Positions 19,562 through 29,915 of a DNA stretch of 64,000 nt are shown in pieces (position 1 is the first letter of the stretch; every line of letters starts with the position of its first letter). The stretch is from assembly GCA_945874665.1 (NCBI GenBank), contig CAMCHJ010000005.1, forward strand, positions 1 through 64,000, read 5' to 3'. The position numbers and the translations under genes are program-made. Source of the stretch: Chitinophaga pinensis (GTDB taxonomy: Bacteria; Bacteroidota; Bacteroidia; UBA7662). A model generated the notes under the pieces. The model was given only the letters and a program-made list of their open reading frames with translations, had not been told where the DNA came from and ran no database searches.

Positions 19562-20278
19562 TTAGTCAATGTCGCCAGCCAAAGGTCGCATTAATATCTC
19601 TTCTACTACCGCCGAAGCACTGAGCTGATAACATGCCCAAAGCATGTCGGCTACATCCTTGGCTTGCATAAACCTACTTTCAGCCAAGCCGCTTCCCTCC
19701 CAACTAGCGGTGTAGGTCGCGCCAGGCAGCAGTGCCGTAACTTTGATGTCGTACGCCTTCATCTCCTCGCGCAACACCTTTGACATGCCTAACAAGGCAA
19801 ATTTCGTGATACCATACGAGCCTCCATTCACATAGGCTTCGATGGAAGCGGTGGAACAAAGGTTAAAAATATGTCCTGACCTGTGCGGAATCATCAACGG
19901 CAAACAAGCCCGTGTGAGGTGGTAAGCACTGTATAGATTGGTCTCGGTGAGCAGTTCCAGCGTACCTTCCGCCTCGGTATGCACCCCGCCAGGCAAAAAC
20001 ACCCCAGCATTATTAAGCAGTAAATCAATTCGCTTGAAGGTATTTTGGATGGTTTCACCCAGCATGAGCCGTTCTCTGGCCTTGGAAACATCAGCCACAA
20101 TGCCATAAAACGACTGTTGCGGATAGGCCTGCTGCAATTCCAGCTGCATGGCTGCTACTTCTTGGGCATTGCGGGCACAAAACAAAACAGACATGCCTTC
20201 TTTTGCTAATCGATTCACCACCGCGCGACCAATACCTTTGGTGGCACCCGTTACAACTGCATTCTTAAGCTCTTTCAT
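19562..20278 (-). CDS. SDR family oxidoreductase
   Basis: VVTGATKGIGRAV, NNAG, YGITK motifs. Confidence 0.93.
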   Translation of the reverse strand: MKELKNAVVTGATKGIGRAVVNRLAKEGMSVLFCARNAQEVAAMQLELQQAYPQQSFYGIVADVSKARERLMLGETIQNTFKRIDLLLNNAGVFLPGGVHTEAEGTLELLTETNLYSAYHLTRACLPLMIPHRSGHIFNLCSTASIEAYVNGGSYGITKFALLGMSKVLREEMKAYDIKVTALLPGATYTASWEGSGLAESRFMQAKDVADMLWACYQLSASAVVEEILMRPLAGDID

Positions 20279-20333
20279 AATTCTTCCAATTCAGCAGTAA
20301 AAAAATGTATTTTTGACGAGCTTATTTCAACTG

Positions 20334-21071
20334 ATGCGCTTTTTTTTCCATTTCGGCCGCTACCTGCTCTTACTCAAGCAGTTGTTCAAACGCCCTGAAA
20401 ACTACCGAATGTACTGGGATGAATTATTCCGGCAAATGGTGGCCATTGGGGTAAGTTCGTTGGGTATTGTAATTATTATTTCGGTATTCATGGGTGCGGT
20501 AACTACGGTGCAAACCGCCTACCAGCTTATTTCGGGCTTGGTAGCCAAAACAGTTATTGGCGCTATCGTTAGTGATTCAAGCATTTTGGAACTCGGTCCT
20601 ACCATCACGTCCTTGGTTTTGGCCGGAAAAATCGGCTCGAGCATCGCCTCCGAAATTGGTACCATGCGGGTAACTGAACAAATCGATGCCCTTGAAATCA
20701 TGGGCGTAAATGCCCCAGGCTATCTCATTAGCCCAAAAATCTTAGCCGCAGTAATTACCATTCCCATGCTCATCGTGCTTTCGATTACGCTGAGCATCAG
20801 TGGTGGTATTTTTGTGGGCGACCTCACCGGTATTTTGTCTGCACAACAGTTTATTGAAGGCGCACGTTCGTCTTTCCTGCCCTACAACATCTTCTTCTCG
20901 CTCACCAAGGCCTTTACCTTTGCCTTTATCATTTCATCTGTGTCGGCCTATCAAGGTTATTATACCTCGGGGGGATCGCTTGAGGTAGGACAATCGAGCA
21001 CCAAAGCCGTAGTTTACAGCTGTATTTTGATTCTTTTGTCAGATTATTTACTCGCTCAATTGATGCTCTGA
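20334..21071 (+). CDS. MlaE-family ABC transporter permease
   Basis: MlaE/TGD1 fold: LGPTITSLVLAGKIGSSIASEIGTMRVTEQIDALEIMGVN. ATG at 20334 preferred over TTG at 20313. Confidence 0.92.
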   Translation: MRFFFHFGRYLLLLKQLFKRPENYRMYWDELFRQMVAIGVSSLGIVIIISVFMGAVTTVQTAYQLISGLVAKTVIGAIVSDSSILELGPTITSLVLAGKIGSSIASEIGTMRVTEQIDALEIMGVNAPGYLISPKILAAVITIPMLIVLSITLSISGGIFVGDLTGILSAQQFIEGARSSFLPYNIFFSLTKAFTFAFIISSVSAYQGYYTSGGSLEVGQSSTKAVVYSCILILLSDYLLAQLML

Positions 21072-21826
21072 TGATAGCATTGAAAAACATAAGCAAGTCG
21101 TTCGGGGATAAAAAAATCTTAGAAAACATCTCCCTGCACTTCCAACCTGGCAAGGTTAACATGATTATTGGTGCCAGCGGTAGCGGCAAATCGGTATTGA
21201 TGAAGTTGATGGTAGGCCTACACCTCCCCGATACTGGAAGCATTGAGTATGACGGACAAGATTATGTGAGTCTCGATCGCAACGAACGCTCCGAAGTGCG
21301 AAAACAAATCGGCATGCTTTTTCAAAACTCGGCGCTATTTGATTCGCTAACGGTAGAACAAAATGTGCTGTTTCCACTGAGTATGTTTAGTCCAGGTAGC
21401 CACGCCGACAACATCAAAAGGGTGAATTTTTGTTTAGATCGCGTCGGTCTCGCCAACACCAACAAACTTTATCCCGCCGAATTGAGCGGTGGCATGAAAA
21501 AAAGAGTAGGCATTGCGCGCGCCATTGTACTCAATCCCAAATATCTATTTTGCGATGAGCCGAACTCAGGCTTAGACCCACTTACGTCCATCGTCATCGA
21601 CGAATTGATCAGAGAAATCACTCAAGAATACAACATCACCACCATCATCAACAGCCACGATATGAACTCGGTAATGGAAATTGGTGACCAAATTGCATAC
21701 ATCTACAAGGGCCGCAAAGAATGGGAAGGCGATAAAGCAACCATCCTCACCACAGACAATCAATTACTAAATGAATTTGTATTTGCTACCAATTTCTTGC
21801 GGCAATTCCGTGATAAAAGCAGATAA
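21071..21826 (+). CDS. MlaF-family ABC transporter ATP-binding protein
   Basis: Walker A GASGSGKS, signature LSGGMKKRVGIARA, Walker B YLFCDEP; TGATG coupling with MlaE. Confidence 0.94.
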   Translation: MIALKNISKSFGDKKILENISLHFQPGKVNMIIGASGSGKSVLMKLMVGLHLPDTGSIEYDGQDYVSLDRNERSEVRKQIGMLFQNSALFDSLTVEQNVLFPLSMFSPGSHADNIKRVNFCLDRVGLANTNKLYPAELSGGMKKRVGIARAIVLNPKYLFCDEPNSGLDPLTSIVIDELIREITQEYNITTIINSHDMNSVMEIGDQIAYIYKGRKEWEGDKATILTTDNQLLNEFVFATNFLRQFRDKSR

Positions 21827-21913
21827 GAAGTGAAAAATAGGCTCGAAAATCCGTAAATCGGCCTTATCTTGTGGCCGCTCTCAAAACAGCTAAAACTATC
21901 TATTCAACCTACC

Positions 21914-22786
21914 ATGAGTGTATTAGTCGACAAAAACTCACGCATCATTGTTCAAGGATTTACCGGTAACGAAGGGACTTTCCACGCCACGCAAATGATT
22001 GAATACGGCACCAATGTAGTTGGTGGCGTAACCCCTGGCAAAGGTGGCGGATCACACCTCGATCGCCCTATTTTTAATACGGTAGTGGATGCTGTAAAGC
22101 AAACCCAAGCCAACGTATCCATCATTTTTGTGCCGCCTGCTTTCGCCGCCGACGCCATCATGGAAGCTGCTGAAGCGGGCATCAAAGTAATTGTTTGCAT
22201 TACGGAAGGCATTCCTACGCAAGACATGATCCAAGCAAAAGAGTATCTCAAAGGCAAAGACTGCCGCTTGATTGGTCCAAACTGTCCAGGTGTAATAACA
22301 CCTGAAGGCGCCAAAGTAGGAATCATGCCAGGCTTCGTTTTCAAAAAAGGCCGTGTAGGTATCGTTTCAAAATCGGGCACCCTTACCTATGAAGCTGCCG
22401 ATCAAATTGTAAAAGCAGGATTAGGCGTATCTACAGCTATTGGCATCGGTGGTGACCCCATCATCGGCACCTCTACCCGCGAAGCAGTAGAATTGTTTAT
22501 GAACGACCCCGATACCGACGCCATCGTTATGATTGGTGAGATTGGTGGCGGCATGGAAGCCGAGGCTGCTCGTTGGATCAGAGACAACGGTAACAAAAAG
22601 CCAGTAGTTGGCTTCATCGCAGGCCAAACAGCACCGGCAGGCCGCCGCATGGGCCACGCAGGTGCCATTGTAGGTGGCGCCGATGATACCGCTGCTGCTA
22701 AAATGCAAATCATGACTGACTGCGGCATTCACGTGGTTGCATCGCCAGCTGAAATTGGCGTAACTATGAAAAGTGTGCTGAAGTAA
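21914..22786 (+). CDS. sucD: Succinate--CoA ligase subunit alpha
   Basis: [45 protein letters not shown]; active-site GHAGAIVGG; start refined from 21869. Confidence 0.97.
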   Translation: MSVLVDKNSRIIVQGFTGNEGTFHATQMIEYGTNVVGGVTPGKGGGSHLDRPIFNTVVDAVKQTQANVSIIFVPPAFAADAIMEAAEAGIKVIVCITEGIPTQDMIQAKEYLKGKDCRLIGPNCPGVITPEGAKVGIMPGFVFKKGRVGIVSKSGTLTYEAADQIVKAGLGVSTAIGIGGDPIIGTSTREAVELFMNDPDTDAIVMIGEIGGGMEAEAARWIRDNGNKKPVVGFIAGQTAPAGRRMGHAGAIVGGADDTAAAKMQIMTDCGIHVVASPAEIGVTMKSVLK

Positions 22787-22806
22787 GTTTCACAGAATAC
22801 TTCACA

Positions 22807-22838
22807 AGACCAGGCGAAATCGTCTGGTCTTTTTTTTT
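22807..22838 (+). terminator. Rho-independent terminator of sucD
   Basis: AGACCAGGCGA-aa-TCGTCTGGTCT stem + T run. Confidence 0.88.
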
Positions 22839-23031
22839 GCTTTTCCAGATAGCCATTTTTTAGCAATTGGTCACTTATGTAAAAGACCACTTCAGGCAGC
22901 TGTAAAATAAAACAGAAAGGCTTTAGAAGGTGCCTTTAACCATGAAACAAGGGCTTGACTTTCGTTGCAGAGGCGCCCTATACTGATGAAGTGCGTATTT
23001 ATACCGGTGGCATGCAAGCCACATCAAAACC

Positions 23032-24324
23032 TCATTCTATCAACATGCCTGCGATGGCTCCATTCAACAACGAAGCGGCGGTACCACCAATTAACGCTTT
23101 CACGCCAAGTTGCGACAGCAGGGTTTTTCGACCAGGCGACAAAGCACCAATACCACCAATTTGAATGCCAATGGAAGCAAAATTTGCAAAACCACACAAG
23201 GCATAGGTTGCAATGATCACCGAACGCGGATTGCTGAGGGTACCAGCTGTCTTAAAATCCGCCAGACTGGTAAAGGCAATAAACTCATTTAATACAGTCT
23301 TTTCTCCTAATAACTGCCCAATCAACACCACATCTTCTCCTCTTACGCCGATAAGCCATGCCACAGGAGCAAACATATAACCAAGCAAATACTGAAGCGT
23401 TAACCCGTCGAATTTACCTCCGGTGGCTTCTATAATGATGTTGTTGAGACCGATAGGACCGCCAATCCAATTTTTAAACATATAATTAAGCATGGCCATG
23501 ATGGCAGTAAAAACCAACAACATGCCGCCTACATTCAATGCCAAACGCAAACCATCGCTCGTACCGTTTGAAATGGCTTCTAACACATTGTCACCAATAG
23601 AATCTTTGCTAATAGTAAGCTCTTTTTCGAAGTTCTCTGTTTCAGGCACCAATAATTTAGCGGCCAACAAACTCCCAGGCGCTGCCATGATAGAAGCAGA
23701 GAGTAAATGAGTAGCGAAAATTTGCTGCTGTACTGGGTCATTACCCCCTAAAAAGCCGATATAAGCTGCCAAAACGCTGCCCGCAATGGTGGCCATGCCT
23801 CCCGTCATGAGCGCCATGATTTCAGATCGCGTCATTTTATCGAGGTATGGCTTGATGAGCAAAGGTGCTTCGGTTTGTCCTAAAAACACATTGGCAGAAG
23901 CTGCTAGACTTTCCGCACCCGACAACCGCATCAAGCGATTCATGATCCACGCGAATACAAAAACAATGCGCTGCAAAATCCCGAAGTAGTACAGCATGGC
24001 GGTGAGTGCTGCAAAAAAGACAATGGTTGGCAGCACCTGAAACACGAAAATAAAGCCGAATGAATCGATCTGCGTTACCAGAGAGCCGAACAAAAAAGAA
24101 GAACCGGCTTGCGTGAAACTTAACAGCGTTACAAAAAAACCGCTCACATGTTCAAAGCCAGATCTTACCCACTGAATTTTAATCACCAAAAAAGCAAAAC
24201 TCAGCTGTAGCAACAAGGCCATACCAATGGTACGCCAGTTGATTTTTTTGCGGTTTTCAGAAAGTAAATAAAGAATGACGATTAAAGCAAAAACGCCAAT
24301 AAATCCATTTAAAACTTGTTGCAT
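23032..24324 (-). CDS. Concentrative nucleoside transporter (NupC/CNT family)
   Basis: FLGQTEAPLLIKPYL, MTGGMATIAGSVLAAYI, YALCGFANFASIGIQIGG. Confidence 0.94.
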   Translation of the reverse strand: MQQVLNGFIGVFALIVILYLLSENRKKINWRTIGMALLLQLSFAFLVIKIQWVRSGFEHVSGFFVTLLSFTQAGSSFLFGSLVTQIDSFGFIFVFQVLPTIVFFAALTAMLYYFGILQRIVFVFAWIMNRLMRLSGAESLAASANVFLGQTEAPLLIKPYLDKMTRSEIMALMTGGMATIAGSVLAAYIGFLGGNDPVQQQIFATHLLSASIMAAPGSLLAAKLLVPETENFEKELTISKDSIGDNVLEAISNGTSDGLRLALNVGGMLLVFTAIMAMLNYMFKNWIGGPIGLNNIIIEATGGKFDGLTLQYLLGYMFAPVAWLIGVRGEDVVLIGQLLGEKTVLNEFIAFTSLADFKTAGTLSNPRSVIIATYALCGFANFASIGIQIGGIGALSPGRKTLLSQLGVKALIGGTAASLLNGAIAGMLIE

Positions 24325-24385
24325 GTACTGTATTGGCCTTTAGTCTCGTAGGTTGAAAACACCAAATTAAGCTAATTTAATTAAT

Positions 24386-24970
24386 TCAAAGCGAATTTCT
24401 GCGTTCTAATTCATCCCGCAACTTAGCCGCCTTCTCATAATTTTCGTTGAGCAAGGCTTCATCCATGAGTTTTTTCAGCTCTGCATCACTTTTATCATCA
24501 AAACCACCAGCACGCTTAGGGTCATTCACCAAATTTTCAGACTTCTTTTCCTCCTGCTCCGCATCAAAAACAATTCCACCTGTATCTAAAATAGGCTCAT
24601 AAGTAAAAATCGGACAGTTAAATCTAACAGCCAACGCCAAGGCGTCGCTGGTACGGGCATCAATGTCGTGGTACTCGCTGCCGTTGCGGCAATGCAATCG
24701 ACTGTAAAAAATACCTTCTTTTAAGTCTGAAATCACCACTTCCTCCAAACGCAATTGAAAGGCATCGGCAAAGTTTTTGAAGAGGTCGTGGGTCAAAGGC
24801 CGTGCAGGCTTCATTTTTTCGAGCTCAATAGCAATGGCTTGGGCTTCAAAGGCGCCGATAATAACGGGCAGCCTCCGGTTGCCTCCCTTTTCACCCAACA
24901 CCACAGCATAACTGTTGGTAGATGAATTGCCGTCGGACAAGGCAATGATTTCAAGCTCAATCTTTTTCAT
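24386..24970 (-). CDS. Bifunctional nuclease (BFN/DUF151) domain protein with C-terminal UVR motif
   Basis: LPVIIGAFEAQAIAIELE...DARTSDALALAVRFNCPIF; C-term LKKLMDEALLNENYEKAAKLRDELERR. Confidence 0.92.
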   Translation of the reverse strand: MKKIELEIIALSDGNSSTNSYAVVLGEKGGNRRLPVIIGAFEAQAIAIELEKMKPARPLTHDLFKNFADAFQLRLEEVVISDLKEGIFYSRLHCRNGSEYHDIDARTSDALALAVRFNCPIFTYEPILDTGGIVFDAEQEEKKSENLVNDPKRAGGFDDKSDAELKKLMDEALLNENYEKAAKLRDELERRNSL

Positions 24971-25003
24971 GCAGGGTTTTGGTTATTCAAAAAACAAAGC
25001 CGC

Positions 25004-25978
25004 TTAATTAGCGGCCTTGAATTTTGAAAGTGCCTCGTTCAGTTTTGGGAGCACCTCAAAGGCGTCACCAACAATACCGTAATCGGCTATTTTGAAAAAA
25101 GGTGCTTCTTTATCTGTATTAATGGCCACAATGACCTTGCTACCACTTACACCAGCCAAATGCTGAATGGCACCCGAGATGCCAATGGCGATGTACAAAT
25201 TGGGCTTGATGGTAATGCCCGTTTGTCCAACGTGCTCATCGTGCGTGCGCCAATGCATATCACTTACCGGCTTCGAACAAGCTGTAGCAGCACCCAAAAT
25301 GGTGGCCATCTCCTCGATCATGTGCCAGTTTTCTGGTCCTTTCATGCCCCTACCAGCTGAAACAACCAATTCCGCCTCGGTTAATGGAATTTTACCAGTT
25401 ACTGTTTTTACTTCTACACTGGTAGACTTAAAATCCACTGCTGAGATGCCCAAGCTGCGGTTTTCTACTGGAGCAGCACTGCCTTCTGCTACCACTTTGT
25501 AGCTGTTGGGGGTGAGACTCACAATTTTAACATCGGTATCTAATTGGATATTAGCAAAACCCTTGTTCGAGAATACACTTCTCAAGACCGTGAAACTGCC
25601 GTTGATCTCTGGCAAAGCCACCGCACCACTTGCAAGGGCTGCTGATAATTTTACCGACAAACGTGGGGCCAGTGCTTTTCCTGCGTAGGTATTGGCTAAT
25701 ACCACCACTTTGGCACCTTCCGACTTGGCTACTTCGGCCAGGGCCTTAGCGTGCGCATGCGATTCAAAAGTATCCAAGCTGGCATCGGCTGCCTTAACCA
25801 CCTTTGCGGCACCATAAGTACCCAACTCCGAGGCTACCGCATCTTCCATGCTACCTAACACCACCGCCGTTACGCTTGTACCCATCATTCTAGCGATGGC
25901 TGCGGCATAACTAACTATTTCGAAAGAAGCCTTCTTGAAGCTTCCTGCATTGTTTTCTGCGAATACTACAACTGCCAT
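25004..25978 (-). CDS. etfA: Electron transfer flavoprotein subunit alpha
   Basis: VVSAGRGMKGPENW...GQTGITIKPNLYIAIGISGAIQHLAGV. Confidence 0.96.
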   Translation of the reverse strand: MAVVVFAENNAGSFKKASFEIVSYAAAIARMMGTSVTAVVLGSMEDAVASELGTYGAAKVVKAADASLDTFESHAHAKALAEVAKSEGAKVVVLANTYAGKALAPRLSVKLSAALASGAVALPEINGSFTVLRSVFSNKGFANIQLDTDVKIVSLTPNSYKVVAEGSAAPVENRSLGISAVDFKSTSVEVKTVTGKIPLTEAELVVSAGRGMKGPENWHMIEEMATILGAATACSKPVSDMHWRTHDEHVGQTGITIKPNLYIAIGISGAIQHLAGVSGSKVIVAINTDKEAPFFKIADYGIVGDAFEVLPKLNEALSKFKAAN

Positions 25979-25979
25979 C

Positions 25980-26720
25980 TTAAATCACTTTTGCTTCTGT
26001 GTGTAACAACTGAACTAATTCTTCAACTTGACTGGGCTCTAAAAACTTGCAACCCGCTTTTGGAGCTGGTGCTGCGTAAGTGGCCACTTGGGTATGGGCG
26101 GTATTGGTAGCAGCAGGTAATACCAACAAAGGCTTGCTGCGCGCCATCATGATACCACGCATATTGGGAATACGAGGCTCGGTGAGTTCTTTTTGACAAC
26201 TGCCCACAAATGGCAATTTGGCCTTAAGTACTTCACGACCTCCGTCTATGTCGCGCTCCAAGTGCGCTTCACCTCCACTGGTAGTGATTGAAGTGATGAC
26301 ATTTACACTAGGCCAGTCCAGTAGCTCGCCCAACATGCCTGCTACCATGCCACCGTTGTAGTCGATCGACTCGCGACCGCAAAGAATCAAGTCAAACCCT
26401 TTGTCTTTCGCAAAATGTGCAATTTCGCTTGCCACAAAAAAACCATCCACAGGTGCGGTATCAATACGAACGGCATCATCGGCACCTACCGCCAAAGCTT
26501 TGCGCAAATTAGGCTCAGCATCAACCTGTCCCACATGAATGGCCGTTACCGTACCACCACCTGCTGCTTCGTTTAACTCAAGGGCCTTTGTTAAGGCCAA
26601 CTCATCATAAGGATTAATAATGTACTGCACCCCAGCTTTGTTAAACTCCTTGTTGTCGGAGCTAAAGCTGATTTTGGTAGTAGTGTCGGGAACATTACTG
26701 ATACAAACCAGAATCTTCAT
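25980..26720 (-). CDS. etfB: Electron transfer flavoprotein subunit beta
   Basis: MKILVCISNVPDTTTKI...INPYDELALTKALELNE; DLILCGRESIDYNGGMVAGMLGELLDWP. Confidence 0.96.
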   Translation of the reverse strand: MKILVCISNVPDTTTKISFSSDNKEFNKAGVQYIINPYDELALTKALELNEAAGGGTVTAIHVGQVDAEPNLRKALAVGADDAVRIDTAPVDGFFVASEIAHFAKDKGFDLILCGRESIDYNGGMVAGMLGELLDWPSVNVITSITTSGGEAHLERDIDGGREVLKAKLPFVGSCQKELTEPRIPNMRGIMMARSKPLLVLPAATNTAHTQVATYAAPAPKAGCKFLEPSQVEELVQLLHTEAKVI

Positions 26721-26782
26721 ATATGGACTAAAAAGTTAATTTTGTAGCCTTGCGGCCTTGCTGCAAAATTACAATAATTGAA

Positions 26783-27118
26783 ATGAACAACGAAATAAAT
26801 AACAGCCGCTTAACACAATTGTTCACGCTTTTGTCGGAGCAACCAGAAGAGCTTTTTCTGCATTATGCCATCGCAACTGAATACAAAAAAGCGCAAAACT
26901 GGAAAGAGGCTACCACTTGGTTCTTAAAAACCTTATCGCTAAACCCAAGCTATATTGCTGCTTACTACCAATTAGCCGAGGTTTACGAAGCAAATGGGCA
27001 ACGCAGCGAGGCAAAAGCGGCCTATGAAACCGGCATTGTGTATGCACAAGCAGCCAAGGACCTCAAGAGCATCTCAGAATTCAAAAATGCCCTTATGAAT
27101 CTCGAAATAGAGGATTAG
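26783..27118 (+). CDS. Tetratricopeptide repeat protein
   Basis: Two TPR-like helical repeats (WKEATTWFLKTLSLNPSYIAAYYQLAEVYEANGQRSEAKAAYETGI); ATG at 26783 preferred. Confidence 0.8.
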   Translation: MNNEINNSRLTQLFTLLSEQPEELFLHYAIATEYKKAQNWKEATTWFLKTLSLNPSYIAAYYQLAEVYEANGQRSEAKAAYETGIVYAQAAKDLKSISEFKNALMNLEIED

Positions 27119-28611
27119 TCGAGTCGGAAGCCCATCGAAAACTGAACTAACGTGCGCGTATTTGAAAAAAGCACCCCGTCTTCAGGCAGAGATTCTACGA
27201 CATATGGCGAACGGTAAGATTTCCAATAGGCCCGCACAAACGATAAGTCTAGGGAAAAGTTATCGAAGCGTGTACCCAGCCCTAGGGAAAAGTCGCGCTG
27301 TGACAAATCGCCACCGCCTGTATTCACATCAGCGCGGTACGGACTGCCCCAGAATGCATATCCTGCCCTCACGGCGAGTGGCCCGATTACATATTCACCC
27401 CCAAAACGGATATTATTCGAGGTGCGAAACAGCACCGCCACTCTGTCATTTAGATTTCGGGCCCATGGTTCTGACCCTTGATCGTTGCGCAGGGCAGTAA
27501 CGCGCAGTTCATCATAAGGCACATAGTCGTAATCTACACTGATCAGTCCTTTCCCACCAAATAAGTAAGCGGCACTGGCAGTGGTGCGGCCAGTGGTGCG
27601 GTAATTATATACAAATGGACGAAACAAGGGCGAACTTGCAGTTGCAAAAGTGGGTGTCAGATCGTAATTCGCGTCTAAATCAGCCCTGTAGTCCTCCGAA
27701 ACCGTGTAACGCGTAGGAGATTCATAGCTTAAACCCACTCTAAACGCAGGGATAGGATGGAATATGGCGCCTAATCGTATGATAAATCCATCCATTTCAA
27801 CACCAAGCGTCCTTTGATAAGTAAAATCTTTGAAATCGGAAATAGTATCCATTTGATCAAACTCCGAATAGATCTCGGTGCTATTAAAACTACTCGACAT
27901 CAAACTAATGCCCCCGCCCACATGTAATTTATTTTCGTAGTTACCTGCCACTGAAAAGTTGTAATCTGAGGTACTACCTAAACTTCTTATTTGTTCGGAT
28001 TGCCTAACTGCTGCTCCAGCGGGTACAATTCCCTTAAAATCAGAGGCGTTGTTGCCAGGAATAGAAGAGTAAATCAAACCTACCTGCTGCGCCAAGCCGG
28101 CGGAAAAAGGATAGTCCTCTGGAAAAAACTCGTTACCTTGATTGGCCTCGCTAACAAAAAAATCAACCATGCTCGAGTTCGTATTCACGCCTTCATAGCG
28201 TTGTGCATTGACGTAATTATTGGCTCGGTTCAGGGTAAAACCATAATTAACCTGGAGCCATTTAGACCCTTTAGCAGCTGGCCGTTTAGCAAAAACAAAG
28301 CCAACACTGTTCATCGTCAAACGACTCCGGCTGTCGGAGTTGGTATTACCCAAATAGTCGCCTGTACTGCTTTGGGACACCAAGCCTGGCGTTAAACTGA
28401 TGGTTGATTTGCGGAAGGTTGCTAATCCTGCGGGATTCAGCGAGATACCTCCAATGTCCCCACCTAAAGCCCCAAAAGCCCCACCTAAACCTGCTACACG
28501 CGCACTTGGCGACTGCCGCAGGCTGCTGTACCTAAACAAATCTACTTCCGATTGCGCATGCAACATTCCCGACCATGTACTTAACACAGCTATTAAAATG
28601 AGTTTCTTCAT
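27115..28611 (-). CDS. Outer membrane protein transport (OmpP1/FadL-like) beta-barrel protein
   Basis: Signal peptide; SARVAGLGGAFGALGGDIGGISLNPAGLATFRKS; barrel strands to C-terminus. Confidence 0.8.
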   Translation of the reverse strand: MKKLILIAVLSTWSGMLHAQSEVDLFRYSSLRQSPSARVAGLGGAFGALGGDIGGISLNPAGLATFRKSTISLTPGLVSQSSTGDYLGNTNSDSRSRLTMNSVGFVFAKRPAAKGSKWLQVNYGFTLNRANNYVNAQRYEGVNTNSSMVDFFVSEANQGNEFFPEDYPFSAGLAQQVGLIYSSIPGNNASDFKGIVPAGAAVRQSEQIRSLGSTSDYNFSVAGNYENKLHVGGGISLMSSSFNSTEIYSEFDQMDTISDFKDFTYQRTLGVEMDGFIIRLGAIFHPIPAFRVGLSYESPTRYTVSEDYRADLDANYDLTPTFATASSPLFRPFVYNYRTTGRTTASAAYLFGGKGLISVDYDYVPYDELRVTALRNDQGSEPWARNLNDRVAVLFRTSNNIRFGGEYVIGPLAVRAGYAFWGSPYRADVNTGGGDLSQRDFSLGLGTRFDNFSLDLSFVRAYWKSYRSPYVVESLPEDGVLFSNTRTLVQFSMGFRLD

Positions 28612-28620
28612 GGCTAATGA

Positions 28621-29805
28621 TTAACGTGGACGACCAGATGAAGTACCTCCGCTCGGGCGCGATCCCCCACTTCTACTAGGTGAGGCACTGCCACCGCCCG
28701 AATCACCGCTCCTGCTTGGCGTGGCACTGCTACCACCTCGGTTGTAGGAACTACCGCGACTTGGAGTGGCGCTGCTACCGCCACTTGGCCTTGGTGTAGG
28801 CGTTACCCGTGCTGGTGTACGATTATTAGGTGCCGTTGGCGAAGAGCCCCCATCCCATGTATTACGTGAAGGGGTACGTGTAGGCCTGCTTTCTTCAATT
28901 ATCCTGCTATTTCTATCGCCAGTTTGCCTGCCTGGGGCTGCAGTTGTGCCTCTAGAGGGGTTTGTGGTTGTTTCTCGTGTAGGCGTTGCTGTAGAACGAC
29001 CAACACCGTTATTGATGCGATTGGAAGCACTACCACCTGCAGTATTTCTGCCAGGGTTTGGGTTAAATAACGAAGATTGTCGCGGCGTGCCGCCACCAAT
29101 GCCCCCGCCCCGAGGAGGTGCTACTGGAGGTCTGCTGCCGCTATTCAAATCGCCACCACCCGTCCAGCCGCCACCTGTGTTCCACGGATTCATGTGATAT
29201 GGATTGCCCCAGCCCATGTAAGGATTGCCCCAACCCATGTAAGGATTGCCCCAGCCCATATACGGATTGTACATCCCCATTCCACCCATCATGAAGGGAT
29301 CATAAAAAGGACTGTACATACCACCAAAACCACCCCCGAAGCCGCCGCCGAAACCATAAGGACTCATACCTCCCATACTGTTCCATGAAAGCGAAAGGCC
29401 GGGTTGCATTGACCAAAAAGGAGGAAAATAAGGATTGTAAAGCATATAACCACGCATGCCGTGGAAGCCCCCCATGCCCATTCCAAAAGAAGGATTTGCC
29501 CACATAGGGTCAGCATGGCGTTCCATGGTACGGTCGTAAGAACGCTCGTTGTAACCATAAGGACTCACACCCGAATTGTTACCACGGCGGGCATTCAAAT
29601 ATTCAGCATAAGGATCATCAAGCTTGCCATCCGCTCCACCAGGCTCCTTTCCCGTAGCTTCCACATACATATCAGAGCGACCGCTAGACACAAAATAGAT
29701 GTCATCATCATATTCCTGATTCATAAATCGTGCAGTTTGTGAAGGGGAGCACGAAAGCATACTTCCCGTCCCGATGATTGCAATGATTCTAATCAAATAT
29801 TTCAT
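28621..29805 (-). CDS. Low-complexity Gly/Pro/Asn/Met/Tyr- then Ser/Arg-rich lipoprotein
   Basis: Lipobox MLSC; (GNPYMGW) repeats; long SRGGP-rich C-terminal tail. Confidence 0.75.
   Translation of the reverse strand: MKYLIRIIAIIGTGSMLSCSPSQTARFMNQEYDDDIYFVSSGRSDMYVEATGKEPGGADGKLDDPYAEYLNARRGNNSGVSPYGYNERSYDRTMERHADPMWANPSFGMGMGGFHGMRGYMLYNPYFPPFWSMQPGLSLSWNSMGGMSPYGFGGGFGGGFGGMYSPFYDPFMMGGMGMYNPYMGWGNPYMGWGNPYMGWGNPYHMNPWNTGGGWTGGGDLNSGSRPPVAPPRGGGIGGGTPRQSSLFNPNPGRNTAGGSASNRINNGVGRSTATPTRETTTNPSRGTTAAPGRQTGDRNSRIIEESRPTRTPSRNTWDGGSSPTAPNNRTPARVTPTPRPSGGSSATPSRGSSYNRGGSSATPSRSGDSGGGSASPSRSGGSRPSGGTSSGRPR
29201..29263. repeat. 21-bp in-frame tandem repeat x3 (encodes GNPYMGW)
   Basis: ggattgccccarcccatgtaa-like units at 29201, 29222 and 29243. 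Confidence 0.85.
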
Positions 29806-29915
29806 GAGGTATATCCTTTCCGTTTATTCGCTGTAGTAGTAACAATATGAATGGCTATCTTTGTTCACTTATTCGATAAATATACGTCAATTTTCGTTCC
29901 AAATATAGCAAACAC

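Noticed and set aside
29201-29263. Possible CRISPR-like regular repeat
   Set aside because: 21-bp units are contiguous with no spacers and in frame within a CDS; coding tandem repeat.
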